Source of the DNA: Aquanectria penicillioides | Lineage: Eukaryota; Ascomycota; Sordariomycetes; Hypocreales; Nectriaceae | Length of the DNA stretch: 64,000 bases | NCBI GenBank assembly: GCA_003415625.1 | Contig: PYIU01000001.1 | Location: 6,636,210-6,700,209 of the forward strand | Reading direction: 5' to 3' | Shown: positions 38,401-50,673 of the stretch, piece after piece | Position numbering within the stretch: the stretch's first letter is position 1 | How the letters are laid out: the number at the start of each line of letters is the position of its first letter | Program-made: the position numbers and the translations under genes | The notes under the pieces: model-generated | The model's input: the letters and a program-made list of their open reading frames with translations, nothing else | Database searches by the model: none | Told to the model about the DNA's origin: nothing

Positions 38401-41400
38401 TAATCTATATCGACCCATGGGGGAGACAGGGCCAATGACCCAACGCTCGGAGCCATGCGAGAGGTGTCCCACGAATTGCTCATAGCGTGCATACAATATG
38501 CACTGGAAGAGGAAGCTCTTGGCAGTGATTCATCATCGGGAGACGCGTACTCATTTCACAGCTCCGCTATTGTGCTGCAATCACTACCAGTGACGATGGG
38601 GTTCGCCTAGGTGCCAGGACCACGACTCTAACTCTACTAAAGGCCACGTCCTCATGGTCTAATTGCCTCTCCAAGAGATGAAACGACCAGACGAGTGATC
38701 AGAAACGAACCAAAGAGCATTGGGAAGCCAGGACCGAGCCTTGAGCTTTTGAGATCTAGTTCTACGCCCCGGCTGATCCCCTTTCTCCGTTATACCGTCA
38801 GAGAGAGAAACCGCATAGGAGACGAGTCCATAACAAATCCTCAAATGTCATCAATCCCTGGCAAAAAAAAAAAAAAGGCCGAGGACTCGGAAGACTGGAA
38901 TTCAATATCGGGCATCATGACTACATACCATTTTTTTTGGGTCCACAGCCATGTGGTCACTCAAAACGGAGAGATGGCGGTATGGCTTATTATGCCCAGC
39001 ACTAAATTCTAGGTGGGTGAACGGGAATAATGAATGAAAAGGGCATAGACTTTCCCGCAACAAGCGCGAGTGTAAGGGACCGAAAGACAAGCAGGAGAAA
39101 ACGGACTTGGTTGAATGACTCTCCAGCTAGGTTGCGTGTCGGGTCCTCGGTAAGGACAAAGGAACAAGGTGACTTGCCTAAATGGGTAAGTCCGTCCTGT
39201 GCTGACGTACACTGGTTGATGGAGTCAATCAGCAATCCCATCGAGCAGAAAGAAAGAATGAGAATTGGGTTTGACTCGAATTGGTTGGGGGTTCGATTCA
39301 ACAGAGCAAGACTGTTTGATCGACAACCAGCTACTTAGCAATATATGAACGCATGGTTGAGGAGAGCAAGACTGGGCGCTTGATGTCTAACACCCGCACC
39401 AGAACGAGCCACTCCGATTCGATTCAGCGTATCGATATTATTAGCACACGCCTGCCGCGTTTCTGCTTACCCAGCCCAGCAAGGTGGATGGCAGACGGGG
39501 ACTAGCACTGGAAACAATCTTGATCAGGTCAGCCATATGGGTCTGAAGGATTCGACCCCACTGGAAATGCCTTCCTAAGAAAGCCTCGTGAGGTTGTGGA
39601 CGGGAAGGATGCAGGACGAGAGGGAAAAGGGGATAATTACACTGGAGAAGACCACGGCATGGAGGACGGAAAAGAGTCGGTGCAGAAATTAGGTGCTGAC
39701 GCGTGCCGCACAATCAACTGGTGGCAACCAGCGCCAAGGCTGCAAGGTTGCTGGCTCAATTCAAAGCAAGGGAGAACGTACCGGTACGCAAGGCAGGTCA
39801 GGGCTTGCCAGGCTTGACATGTCGCAATATCAAACAAATCCAAACCAGACGTCTGCACGACTGACCCGCTCAATGCTGGCTAGACCAGAGACAGTGGAAG
39901 TTTTCGAAGCAAAGACCAAGTTTGTGGGGATCTCATTTTGACTCTGGCCTTCGCGGTAATCGGCCGTTTCTCTGGGAAGGCTGGGGCCAGAGGAGTTCTG
40001 GCCTTCAGATGGGGAACAGCTCAGTGCACGAGTATGTACATGGTGCTGCAAGAGGGCGGTGCATACGGAGTACACATATGCCTGTTGCTTTCTGCCTCGC
40101 ACTATCCTGTACTTTACTCTGCTCCGTACCTGCATTAAGTCTAACAAGGCAAGCATTTCGTAGGTTAAGATAATGTAGTAGGTATGCAACTCCTGCTTCA
40201 ATAGCGAACTCGCGTGATCTTACGACAATAACTATGGCCACGTAGGCATGGACAGGATGGTGGTTGAGGGTATGCGTGACTGGTATGGCAATGCGCCGGA
40301 TTATCTTGGCTACTCAATTCTCGAATCTCAATCGAGATGATCAAGGCAGCGGCTGCCATTGAAAGGCAGAGGCGCATTGAATGAGATAAAAAGGCCCGGA
40401 CGAATGAAATCGCCAGGTGACGAGGCGAAGCCTGGCCTCGGTCTGGCTTACGATGGCGATTGGGAGGGGTTCGCCGTCAAACGGTAATAACCGTAATTAC
40501 CTGGTTGCTTGTGGCTGCGGCTCTGGGGAAACAAAGCCTCGTCATCTAGACGGACACCGTGATCCTGATCGCTGAGCGCAGTTGGAGGGGTATGTGCTTG
40601 ACATCTATTCACGTACTTGTAGTGAGTGTGCTTCGTACTGTCCTCAGCAGGCTCATCAGACGGACAGCGGGTAATAAGCCAACCACCAGCGAAAGAGGGG
40701 CGGTGGCGCTGTGGACCAGGATTCCGATGCTGGAAGAGATGAGGCCCTATTTCGTCTTGCCCCGTTTGGATAACTTGGCAGGAGAAAACCAAGCCCATTC
40801 GGGCCAGGGCCGACCCAAATGCTGGATGACTGTTGGTGTTGGGTTGATGCTGGGCCACTCGCTGCTCAAGCGTTGGGAGGTAGCGACGGAACTCTCATTG
40901 GCCTTCTGGCTGGCATTGACTAAACAAAGGGGGCATATCCGGAAGCGGACTAGCCCCAGGTACCCGAGCGCAACCGTAGGGGCAATCTGCGGCGCGGGGG
41001 TTTGCTCTTGGCAGCTTGGCCGGTGACTGGCTCGTTCCCCTGAGGAAGGGATGGGATCATTCATGGTTCTGGCTGCGCTGCCTGTGCACCACTATGTACC
41101 GAGGTGGTGCGCAGGGGGCGTGAATGGATCACAAGGCCAGACTTGGCGAGTGGGCAATGAACTGACCCGATGGGGCTGCAGCCTGTCTCTGGCGAGCCCT
41201 TCTCCAGTATTTGGCTCCGTCGCATGAGTTCCATGGGCTTGTTCATGGCACTGCGAGGGCATGTTTCGTATTTTGGTCGTGATTTCGTTTTTTCCTCCTC
41301 CTTGGCCCCGGCATGGCATTGTCTTGGAGGAGCTGGTTGTTCGGCTACTCCGTGTTGGTCTGCCTGCCCCTCCAAGAGAGGGCACCCTTCAGCCAAGGCT

Positions 41401-43706
41401 TCCTCCCAGGCTTCCTCACCCTCTCCGAGCCAGCGAACATTTCCTAGCAGCAATGCTGGGCGAGGCCTGTCTCGCGAGGGGCTAATTAATGGTGCGGAGC
41501 GCCAACTAGCCGGCGGTGCGGTGTAAGTCGGTAGTGCTGGTGCTGGCGCTTGCCAAGCGAGTGGAGTCGCCGGGGGCGTTACTGGCGTGCACAGGCCGCG
41601 CTACCTCCTGTTGATCTGGGCTGGCCGATGGGCTTGGGGATGCTGGGGAACAATGGGACGCTGGGGGGCCCTGGAAGGCTTTGAAAGCTAGCATGTTTGC
41701 TGATTAGCTCATCTTAATGCCATGATGGTGATGATGATTGACAAAGCTACAGATGTAGAGCGGCCAACGAGCGACGCAGAGGACAAGACAAGAAGGTGAT
41801 GGGCGAGGGCGGGGCACGAAACGAAGCATCGATCGCATTTCTGGGGGTCCCCCAAGGGTTTTCGGGCCACTCTGACCCCTTCTGTGATTTCGCCCTTGTG
41901 CACAATATTGCGCGACACACGGCCCTATCACGCCATGTCCTCCTCTGGCATTCCACGAGTGTCTGTCTTGGTTTTTCTTCTCTGTGTTTTGCTTTCACTC
42001 TTATTCTCTTCCTAGGACCCGACTGGTAACTGGCGGTGATGGTGGACGCGATGGGACGAAACCTTCTGGGTGAAGTGGTTGAAGCTGCCGTGCCGCCTCA
42101 GCCGTCCATCCTGCGAGAATCTTGGTGTCGAGCAATAATGTCTATCACAAGGGGATGCATAAGTCTATGGTGTGTTTTTTTTCCCTTCTCTCGCAGGTCT
42201 GACTCCAAGTGGTGGTTGCTGCCAGGTACCTAGCGAACTGGGACTCGGTGCACACACACTTGTGGAAACCATGCACTGGAACTGGAACTGACAGTGGGAG
42301 TCGTGACCGCCAGGGGTCGAGGCGTTGGCAGGAGGAGACCAAGGCACCGAGGGGCGAAAAACGAAAATGGGCTTGACGTTCAAGTGAACCCACTGACGAC
42401 AAGGCAATTTCCCAGTTGAGGGTCAATGTGATTACCTAGGTATAATGACGACTGAAGACCTACTACATACATATCCGATTACAACGTATGGTCGTTTTCT
42501 TGACGGGTCGCACCCAACAAAGCCATGCTTGAATTCATGCTCTGTTCCTCCAGCAAACAGGCTGGTACCACAACGGATCCCACACAGGGAATCCCTTGGA
42601 GTAGTGCCTCCGAGACGGCTAGGCGCCCTAGCCTCGCCCACCTCGACCAGCCCCTAGGCTTTGCCCCTAGTTTTGGTGACCTGGTAGGACACGGCACAGA
42701 GTAATTGCCCCTAGAATCGCCCAGCCCAGGCACCATCCAGCCCTTTTCTGCCCACCCGACCTCCTCCGCTAGGCCCCATGAACCCCTGGAACGAACCCCC
42801 TGACGTACGCCCCCCCAAACGGGCCTGCGGGACGCCCCCTACGAAATGTTGCGTATGCACATGCCTGCCGATCGTACCTTGGTTGAGCACCAACGTCGGT
42901 ACGTACTATGGAACCTATGGAACCTCACCCTTGTTCGCCCCCTGGCCCCAGCCGTCGGCCTCCCTCACCACCCCAGGCGACGTCGTCTAGTCAAGACGTA
43001 GGCCTGCCTCCCCTTTCGTTCTCCGCTTCGCTTGCTTCTTTGCTTCTCATCGCTTCCTTGCCAACTGAGAGTTCTTCTTCTCTCTACCACGCTCCTTTGC
43101 TCTTCGGTCTTTTTTTTTTTTGCACCACCACGTTCGTTTCATCGTTGTCGCTCGCTACGCCCGGGGACGGGAATTACATTCCAACACCTCCCTCACAACA
43201 GGTTAGTTTCCGTGACAAAAAATGAACCGCCGAGCCAGTGTCGAGAGCGAGAGAGAAACAAAGACGCCGAATAGGAATGGGCCCGAAGAACCTGAGAGAG
43301 GCTGGGGAGGAATACCAGGCCGCCAACGTGTCGCCCTCGCCGATTGCAAAAGCACGAGATTCGGAAGTCGAAAATCTTCTTGTTCACAACCAGTTTCACG
43401 ACTTTCGCTTCTTGTCATGTGTTGATGCTTCACATTCATTCTTTCGATTCTTTCGTCGCCCGACCATTTCCACTCCTTCAATTTGATTCTCTCTCTCTCT
43501 CGCTCTTTATATTTTCCCTCCTGGTTCGTAGGACGGGTTTGACCAGCTACAACGGCAATTACAACAAGACCAACAATATCAATCGTTCTTTTTCATAACC
43601 ACTGGCCGCACCGCAACTCTAGGAAACAGCCTCGAGCTAACTGAGCATCATTTCCAGACATTGTAGCCGTATCGCCAATTACCATCGCCCGAAACCAACC
43701 ATCACG
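32472..43706. other. 11 kb gene desert
   Basis: No recognisable gene was found between the C2H2 factor and the SUN-family gene. The 5' part (32.5-33.1 kb) is GC-rich, purine-rich on the plus strand and likely leader or promoter of the C2H2 gene. Positions 33010-33030 hold a GTAG/CAAG tetranucleotide repeat. The middle (36.4-39.4 kb) looks more AT-rich than the flanks. The 3' end (42.9-43.7 kb) is CT-rich and is probably the promoter and leader of the SUN gene, with a donor-like GTTAGT at 43202. Frames of 100-230 codons exist but start at non-ATG codons or are low in protein character. I saw no transposase, reverse transcriptase or tRNA. Confidence 0.45.
34512..34532. repeat. AT-rich dinucleotide repeat
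   Basis: A short run of TA units sits in the gene-free interval. No function is evident. Confidence 0.5.
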
Positions 43707-45055
43707 ATGAAGAACATCCTCACCTATACCCTGGCTGCGACCCTCGTCGCTAGCGCCGTCGCCGACCACCAGCACCGACACCACCACGGTCGCCGAGGTG
43801 CTTCTAAGATTGTTAAGCGCGGGGCCGATGTTGTTACCGAGTACGTCGTCGCCGCCACCGAGACCGTCTACGAGCTCGACGGAAAGAAGGTCTCCAACGA
43901 GGAGGCCACGAAGGGCATCAAGGATGGCCAGCTTGTTGTCGTTGGCGAGTCCAACCCTTCTACTTCCCGCGCTGCTGCCGCCGCCGCCACCACCTCATCC
44001 ACCAAGACCGAGGCCACTTACGGCGCTCAATTTATTGAGTCGAAAGTCCAGACCACCACCACCACCGCCGCCGCCGCTGTCACGACCTCATCTGCCGCCG
44101 CTGCTTCCAGCTCCACTGCCAGCACCTCTTCCAGCGATTCCACCTCATCTTCCAGCGGGTCAGGTATCTCCTCTACCTTCCCCAGTGGCAAGATCAAGTG
44201 CAGCGAGTTCCCCTCAAGCTATGGCGCTGTTGCTCTTGACTGGATGAACTTCGGCGGCTGGTCTGGCATCCAGTACGTCCCCGACTACACCCCCGGTGAT
44301 AGCTCCATTGCCACCATCAACACTGCCGTCTCTGGCGACAGCTGCACCAAGAACGCTTTCTGCTCTTATGCTTGCCCTGTCGGCTACCAGAAGACCCAGT
44401 GGCCTTCGGCCCAGGGTTCCACCAAGCAGTCTATCGGCGGTCTCTACTGCAATAGCCAGGGCTATCTCGAGCTGACCCGGTCCGGCTACACCACCCTTTG
44501 TGAGGCTGGTGCTGGTGGCGTCACCATCAAGAACGAGCTCTCCACGGGCGTCGCCACCTGCCGAACTGACTACCCTGGAACCGAGAACATGGTCATTCCT
44601 GCCTTCGCCGCCGCCGGCAGCACCGTCAGCGTCTGCAACCCCATTCAGAGCAAGTACTACCAGTGGAACGGCTCTGGTACCTCTGCCCAGTACTACGTCA
44701 ACAAGGCCGGCTACAGCAACAGCGAGGCTTGCGTCTGGACCAGCTCCAAGGACTCCACTGGCGCCGGTAACTGGGCTCCCATTGTTCTTGGCGTGGGCCA
44801 GGGTTCGGACGGCAACACCTACATTTCCATCTTCCAGAACCTCCCCACCAGCACCGCCAAGCTGGACTTCAACATCGAGATCAAGGGCGGCAACTCCAAG
44901 TGCTCGTACATTGATGGCGTGTGGACTGGCGGCAGCAACGGCTGCACGGTAAGGACTCCCTCATCCTGAGTAGGGTACATGGATAAGAGTGACTAACATT
45001 TTGAGTACAGACCACGATCACGGGCAGTGGCAGTGCCATTGTCCGCTACTTCTAA
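43707..45055 (+). CDS. Secreted SUN-family cell-wall protein (Sim1/Uth1/Sun4-like)
   Basis: SUN-family proteins are secreted, wall-associated glycosidase-like proteins acting in septation and wall remodelling; their beta-glucosidase naming is historical. There are two exons, 43707-44948 and 45011-45055, with a 62 bp intron, for 428 residues. The start MKNILTYTLAATLVASAVAD is a signal peptide, with cleavage expected after residue 19 or so. It is followed by a His-rich stretch and KIVKR, a Kex2-like dibasic site. A Ser/Thr/Ala-rich linker covers about residues 85-155. The C-terminal SUN domain contains the conserved cysteines and blocks such as CSEFPSSYGAVALDW, NAFCSYACPVGYQKTQWP, IGGLYCN and the terminal SGSAIVRYF. 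Exon 2 supplies only the last 14 residues. A long pyrimidine-rich leader precedes it. Confidence 0.92.
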
Positions 45056-45918
45056 GCCGATGACTTGGAACACGATGGAGGGGTTGCGCTTTTGTATCTT
45101 CTTGTGGATATTCTGGGTAGCGAAGGAAGAGACCCTCCGCAACGTAGGCTACGGACATGACGAGACAATTATCACGCGGGGCGAGTTGGGACCGACGACG
45201 ACGTGGACCCCCGGGTAGTCCTAGGCTGGGAATCGAAGCGGAGGAATCTCTTTCCTTTGTCAAGTTGGGGTTAGAACTTGTTATTTTTTTTCGAATATGG
45301 GATGAAGGATATTCGAAAAGGGGAAGAAATACGTTTGGAGGACTTCCTTTTGTGCCATCTGTTTTTCTGTTCATTTTTCTTCTCTTTGTTTCGTGAGCAA
45401 CATGTGGCATTTCTGTCTATCTTCTTGTTCTGGCTACCGACCAACCCCCAAACCCATGTCACGGCGACTGACGATGATGTTTTTGAGCATTTGGGGGGCG
45501 AAGGGAAATGCAAGGGGGACCCGGCGGCGTTTTTATATCCGAGGAGAGGCGGTACGAGATCTCTGTCGGTTTGATGGGAGGAAATGTCGTCGTCGGCGAC
45601 GGGCCTGACATAGCTACTACGCCCGTTTGTGAAGGCCTCGCGAGCCATGTAATGTCTGTAAACCTAGTACTGTAGTGTCCTTATGCTTCACCTGCAATTG
45701 ACATTGACTCTTTTCTATATTGGCTGGATGGCGGCGGGCTGATAACGTCATGACGGGGCTTCTGGTGTCCGGATGAGGAAGATGATTGAGCGATTCTTAT
45801 AAGACGATTGGCTGGCAAGTGTCATTGAACAAGCACGCACTTACTAAGTAGGTTTTATATTTTGGTGGATGGGCTGGGGTTGGGGCGGGACAGTCATGGC
45901 AATGGTAGTTTGTAGTAG

Positions 45919-45950
45919 GCAAGTAGGTAGGTAGGTGCCTACCTAGGTAG
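45919..45950. repeat. Inverted GTAG repeat, hairpin-forming
   Basis: Three to four GTAG units are followed at once by CCTACCTAGGTA, so the arms are complementary and could form a hairpin. Confidence 0.45.
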
Positions 45951-46414
45951 TTGGTCGAGCTCTATTGGCATGAGCACGCGACAGCAAATGGTTCCACATG
46001 TAGATGCAGTGAGTGGGACGATGAGGGATTGCTTGTATTGCGGACTGCGGAGGAGAAGAAGAAAACTACCGTAGCATGGTCAGCAGGACCGCGATGCCAT
46101 GCAATAATACCCTGCCAATGACCTGCTATGCCTGTACACGCAATGGCATCCTATGTGCATGCGAACCCTGTGGAATCTGCAGTTTGGCGTCAGGCGGTCG
46201 GCCTGGGATCGGCGGACCATGCACGGATATGTACTGTACGTACCTAGTCCGCATGTATGTGTGTATTATGTACCTCCCTACCTAATGTAGGTGTGCCCGG
46301 TATGTGTGTAAGTGTGTATGTACCTATGTGTGCCGAGCGAGCGGGGGATGGTGGATGTGGATGGAGAGGACAACCACAAATGGCTGCGGGCGCGGGCCTC
46401 ATGCATGCTGAAGC

Positions 46415-46453
46415 AGAGGCTGGAGCAGAGGCTGGAGCAGAGGCTGGAGTGGC
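46415..46453 (+). repeat. 12-bp tandem repeat (AGAGGCTGGAGC)
   Basis: About three and a half perfect head-to-tail copies of a 12-base unit lie in intergenic DNA. The unit is a multiple of three and the forward frame through it is open, giving EAGA repeats, but the surrounding frame is not convincing as a gene. Confidence 0.65.
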
Positions 46454-47471
46454 TTGGCCCGAGTTTGGACGCTTGACTCTGGAAGGGCAAGCCTGGCTCT
46501 TTTATCTCTCCAAAACGCCTGCGGGGGAGCCGCTAGGAACCACTGCGCAAGATAGCATGCCTGCAGGTGGGCATTCGTTGGCCTCGGGCACTTGTTATCA
46601 CACCGCAGATACCGGCATTGACACTCAGTCGCATGTGTACCCAAGTAATGTACGCCTGGGTAGGTAGGTAGGTACGTGATTTTTATTTGTTCGACTATCG
46701 CCCAGTCCTTGGCTACCTACCAATGTATTCGTGCCGTCAGTAGCGCTTCTCGCATATCTTGCTTGAGTCGTCGTCCCGCCCTCAGCCAATCTCCCGCCGT
46801 CGCCGCCCACCATCCATCTACAGTACCTATCTCCAGGCTTGTTGGCCCGGGCGGCGGGTTGGGGTGATATGCATGCGTGCTCATGGGATCTCGCTGTCAC
46901 CACTCGGATCGTCCGACAAGAGAGATACCGGATGGGCTCCGTCCTGCATTCTACAGTACACACAGCACTGTACATGGTGGAATCTAGTCCACATGCATGT
47001 GGGCGGGGGATCGAGGTGGGGAGGAGAGCAGAGAGAGCAGAGCTGCTAATACTAACTGATGGATGTAATAGACATCTAGAGTACCTATCCCAATATTGAC
47101 CTGCCCACGGCTCCCGAGCCTTCCTCGCCGGCTTCCCATTTTTTCTTGGATTGGTCCTCCAAACCAGGCAAATCTGTTATATCGCTTGGCGTTTCGCCTT
47201 TTTGGCTCCTCAGTGGCGCATCGAAATCTCATCGAAATCTCGTCGTCATCTTCCCTTCTTCCTCCTCCCCCTCCCCCTCACTTCCCGCCCTGGGTCACAC
47301 GTCGTCGCCCTGACGGGCTAAATCCCAAAGCTTGATCGACAACTCAAAAAGGCTGGGTCCTTCTCCCTCTGCCCTCTCAATTGTCAAACAAGAGTCGACC
47401 TTTTCCTTTTCCTTCTTCTTTTTTTAACCGCCGAGAAAAACCCTGTTTGCTCTCCCCTCTCAACACCCACC

Positions 47472-49319
47472 ATGTCGCTGAATCGCGTCGCCAGCATCGA
47501 GACGCTCGCCATCGCACACGACTCCCGCGATAGGCGCGCCAGCGATGCAAGCTTCCGTGTTCGCCGCCTCAGCTTCAATCCCGTCCCCCAGGATTTCGAA
47601 TCCGCGGCACTGGGACCCGACGATCCCTACGTTGAGACCGTGGGTGCCTTTGAAGTACCGCAATGGAAAAGACAGCGTAAGTGGCACTATGATGTCGTCG
47701 TCATGATGCCCTCCATCACCAAGTCATCATGATGCCTCTGCGAAGGCGAAGCCCGCGACGCCCAGACGAACCGCCTCGCTGACTTGAATTCGGTTTCTCC
47801 ACTTTCCCTAGTTCAAATCGTGGCTGCTGTAATCAATTGTCTCTTTGCTGCCGGCATCGTCTTTGGCTACGCCGCTCTCAAGCCCGTCCTCAAGCAGGAA
47901 GGCGCCTATGCCGACTCGTGTCCCGAATACCCCGACGAAAGTGATGCAAGACAGGGCTTTGCTTCCATGCCCCGCGACACCTGCGTCGAGATCCGCCTCA
48001 ACCTCATGTTCACTGTTGCCGCCGTCGGAACAAACGTTGCTGCCCTGCCCGTCGGCGCCATCCTCGACCACTTCGGGCCTCGGGCTTGCGGCGTAATCGG
48101 CAGTGTTTTCCTCGCCATTGGCTCACTGCTCATGGCTTACGAGGCTGTTCTGCCCTTTGATGCTTTGCTTCCGGGATACCTCTTCCTTGCCCTCGGCGGG
48201 CCGTTTACTTACATCTCGTCCTTCCAGCTCTCCAATGCGTTCCCTCGTCGGTCTGGGCTCATCCTCGCCCTGCTGACTGGTGCATTTGATGCCTCCAGTG
48301 CACTCTTTCTTATCTACCGTCTGCTCTTCAATGCCACCGAGGGCGCGTTCAACTTGCGTCGCTTCTTTCTTGCCTACCTTGTCGTCCCAGCGGCAATCCT
48401 CATCGTCCAGTTGACGCTCATGCCCTCGCAGTCCTACAAGACAGTCGGCGAACTCGTTGGTCAGGCCGAGCAAGCTGGTGCCGCCTACGATGCGTTGGGG
48501 GATAATACGCCAGAGGACCAGATCGATGAGCACACTGCTCTACTGCAAGAAGAGCGTCGTGAAGAGCGTCAACACCGACAAGCCGTCATGGCTGATATCG
48601 AAACACTCCTGGGCTCCACCAAGGGTGACGACCAAGTCGAGGCCAAGGAGCGCCAGCATGTTGCCTCTGGTGTCTGGGGTGTCATGCATGCTTGCACTGT
48701 AGTGCAGCAGATCACCTCGCCCTGGTTCGTCCTGGTGTGCCTCTTCACCATCGTGCAGATGACGCGCATCAACTTCTTTGTCGCCACCATTAGACCACAG
48801 TACGAAGCTATCTTCGGTGACCACGACCAAGCTGTTCAGATCAACACCTTCTTCGACGTTGCCCTTCCTGTTGGTGGCCTCATCTCCATTCCATTCATTG
48901 GGACTGCCTTGGACCACCTCAACACCGTCCTCGTCCTGGCCATGCTCGTCTCCACTGGTACTCTTATCGGCATCTTGGGCGTTTTGCCCTTTACGTGGGC
49001 TGCTTACGCCAACGTCATCCTCTTCGTCTTGTACAGGCCGTTTTACTACACAGCAGTTTCCGACTACAGCGCCAAAGTTTTTGGCTTCCGCACATTCGGC
49101 ACAGTCTACGGCCTCATCATCTGCCTATCTGGCCTCTTCAACTTCTCACAGTCGGGCCTTGACATTCTCTTCCACCAGACGTTCAATGGGAACCCCGTTC
49201 CCGTAGATATTATTCTTTTGTTATTAGGGTTGGTTATTGGTGTGGTGTTAGTTTTATTTGTCGCCGTGCAGCTCCGGAGGATGCATCGGAAGCACACAGG
49301 GGGCTTGCCGTACAACTGA
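47472..49319 (+). CDS. FMP42: MFS transporter, Fmp42/SLC43-like
   Basis: This is a polytopic major-facilitator membrane protein of the yeast Fmp42 group. The substrate is unknown, and the relation to SLC43 amino-acid carriers is by family resemblance. There are two exons, 47472-47676 and 47812-49319, with a 135 bp intron from GTAAGT to CCCTAG, for 570 residues. Exon 1 gives a 65-residue cytosolic N-terminus ending WKRQ. Exon 2 begins with the first membrane span (LQIVAAVINCLFAAGIVFGYAALKP in pieces). About 12 hydrophobic segments are visible. The central loop (about 225-285) is polar and rich in Glu and Arg. A conserved Gly/Pro-rich MFS motif occurs after span 2 (PVGAILDHFGPR). The C-terminus ends RKHTGGLPYN. 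The frame is intact throughout. Confidence 0.88.
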
Positions 49320-49543
49320 TGTAGGAAGAGTACCATTTTAACCCACAAACGTGCCACATTGGATTGTATGCAAACAGGGTTGAAAACTACAAGGGGAAAA
49401 TGTTTTTGGAATTGTCTGAGAAGGTCTAAAATAGGATGCTGGTACAAAAAATAAACAAAGGATTTATCTATCCTAAAGTGAACATACGATGGACGCACGT
49501 CCATTGAAAGTCCAAGCCTCGGTGCACAGTGGGTGTGGTTCCA
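49320..49543. other. Short 3' flank between MFS and GH114 genes
   Basis: These 224 bases separate two convergent stop codons. The stretch is AT-rich and contains no gene. Confidence 0.5.
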
Positions 49544-50673
49544 TTAGCTTGTCTCCTCTGGAGTCTTGAATGAATTGCCTCCACAGTACTGGCCCCAACC
49601 GTCCAGCTGAGCAGAGGCCCACTTGAGAACCTTGCTGAAGTTCTTGTCGTCATTCTCAGCATCACAGTAGAACTTCTCATCCGACGAGCTGAGCACACCA
49701 TTAGACTCACTGACGGAGGGAGGGTATTCAATCTGGAGGACGGGCTTTCCTTCATCGATATATGTTTGGAAATCGGAACAAAAGGGATCCTCGCTTCCAT
49801 CAGAGAGGCCTCGGCACTCCTCGAGGACGGCAAAGTCAAGAATTGAAGATAGCTCAACAGCATTCTCGGGAGCATTCTTCTGGCCGACTAGAAGTGCACC
49901 GCCAGCCTGGGTTTGGAGTGAATGGGCATATGCGGCGAGGTTCTTGAGATATGTGACGTAGTCAGAGGCCTTGAGGTCGAAGCCTGTCGGGTCAGTGCCG
50001 TCTTGGGCCCAGGCGTCGACGTTATCCGGGTCGACACCATCGCAACCAACAGCAACAGCGGAGTCCAGGCGGGCCTTCATGATACTGAGAACACGGGAAT
50101 CACGGATGTCGACATATCTCTCCTCATCCGAGTAAGGCTGGGACAGAGAGCTACCGATGGCATCTGAGGGGAAGTCGGCCTTGTCTGTATCCCAGCTTTG
50201 AACCGCACCAGCATTGAAGTAGCAGATGACAAACTTGCCAGCTTTCTGCAGATGAGCCGAATTAGTACGAATCGCAACAAAATCCACTGATTGAGGGTTC
50301 AGAAGCAAACCTTGAGGGTGGGAATCATCTTTGGATACTCGTGAGCATGTCCAAGATCGATATCCCAGACCTTGGCCTCTGTTGGGATGATGCCATCGGC
50401 ACTGTCAAACTGGATGGGATAGTGGATGCAGATATCCCAAGTGACGCCGGGTTTGAAAGCATCTGCAACGTTATAGTTGGTTCCAGTGGCTATAGCAGAC
50501 TGCCCAATAGCAGCAGTAGTAGTGGCAGTAGCAGTGATAGGGGGAGCAGCACTTGGACTGGTTCTGACAGAAGTTGTCGTAGTCAACTTAGATTGAGCAC
50601 ACCCGCGGCGACCGGCGCTGACAGGGACACCAAAGGCAAGAGCCGCCAAGGCAAGCAAAGTGACCCTTGCCAT
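49544..50673 (-). CDS. Secreted GH114 endo-alpha-1,4-polygalactosaminidase-like protein
   Basis: Members of glycoside hydrolase family 114 cleave alpha-1,4-linked galactosamine polymers such as fungal galactosaminogalactan. There are two exons, 50673-50311 and 50245-49544, with a 65 bp intron that ends CTGCAG and joins PTLK to KAGKFVICYF, giving 354 residues. The start MARVTLLALAALAFGVPVSAG is a signal peptide. A Thr/Ala/Ser-rich linker follows to about residue 65. The catalytic domain shows TWDICIHYP, VWDIDL, YFNAGAVQSWD, RYVDIRD, GCDGVDPDNVDAW (with candidate acidic residues), FAVLEECR and QIEYPP. The length suits a single-domain secreted enzyme with no wall anchor or membrane tail. The function is inferred from the family. 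Confidence 0.85.

Larger units (their letters stand above)
45056..47471. other. Intergenic region with GTAG/GTACCT repeats
   Basis: This is 2.4 kb without a supported gene. It contains a short inverted GTAGGTAGGTAGGT/CCTACCTAGGTA sequence at about 45919-45950, clustered GTACCT/AGGTAC words at 46230-46330 and 46660-46680, and a 12-mer tandem at 46415-46453. The right end (from about 47230) is pyrimidine-rich and is probably the leader of the MFS gene. Confidence 0.5.

Noticed and set aside
39280..39310. GGTTCGATTC word resembling a tRNA B-box
   Set aside because: Flanking bases do not form a T-stem and no A-box precedes it at the right distance.
40448..40858. 136-codon minus-strand ORF
   Set aside because: It has no hydrophobic core pattern, family motif or splice sites. 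I could not separate it from chance.
46257..46667. Frame with EAGA repeats through the 12-mer tandem
   Set aside because: The openness comes from the repeat unit length; flanking sequence is not protein-like.
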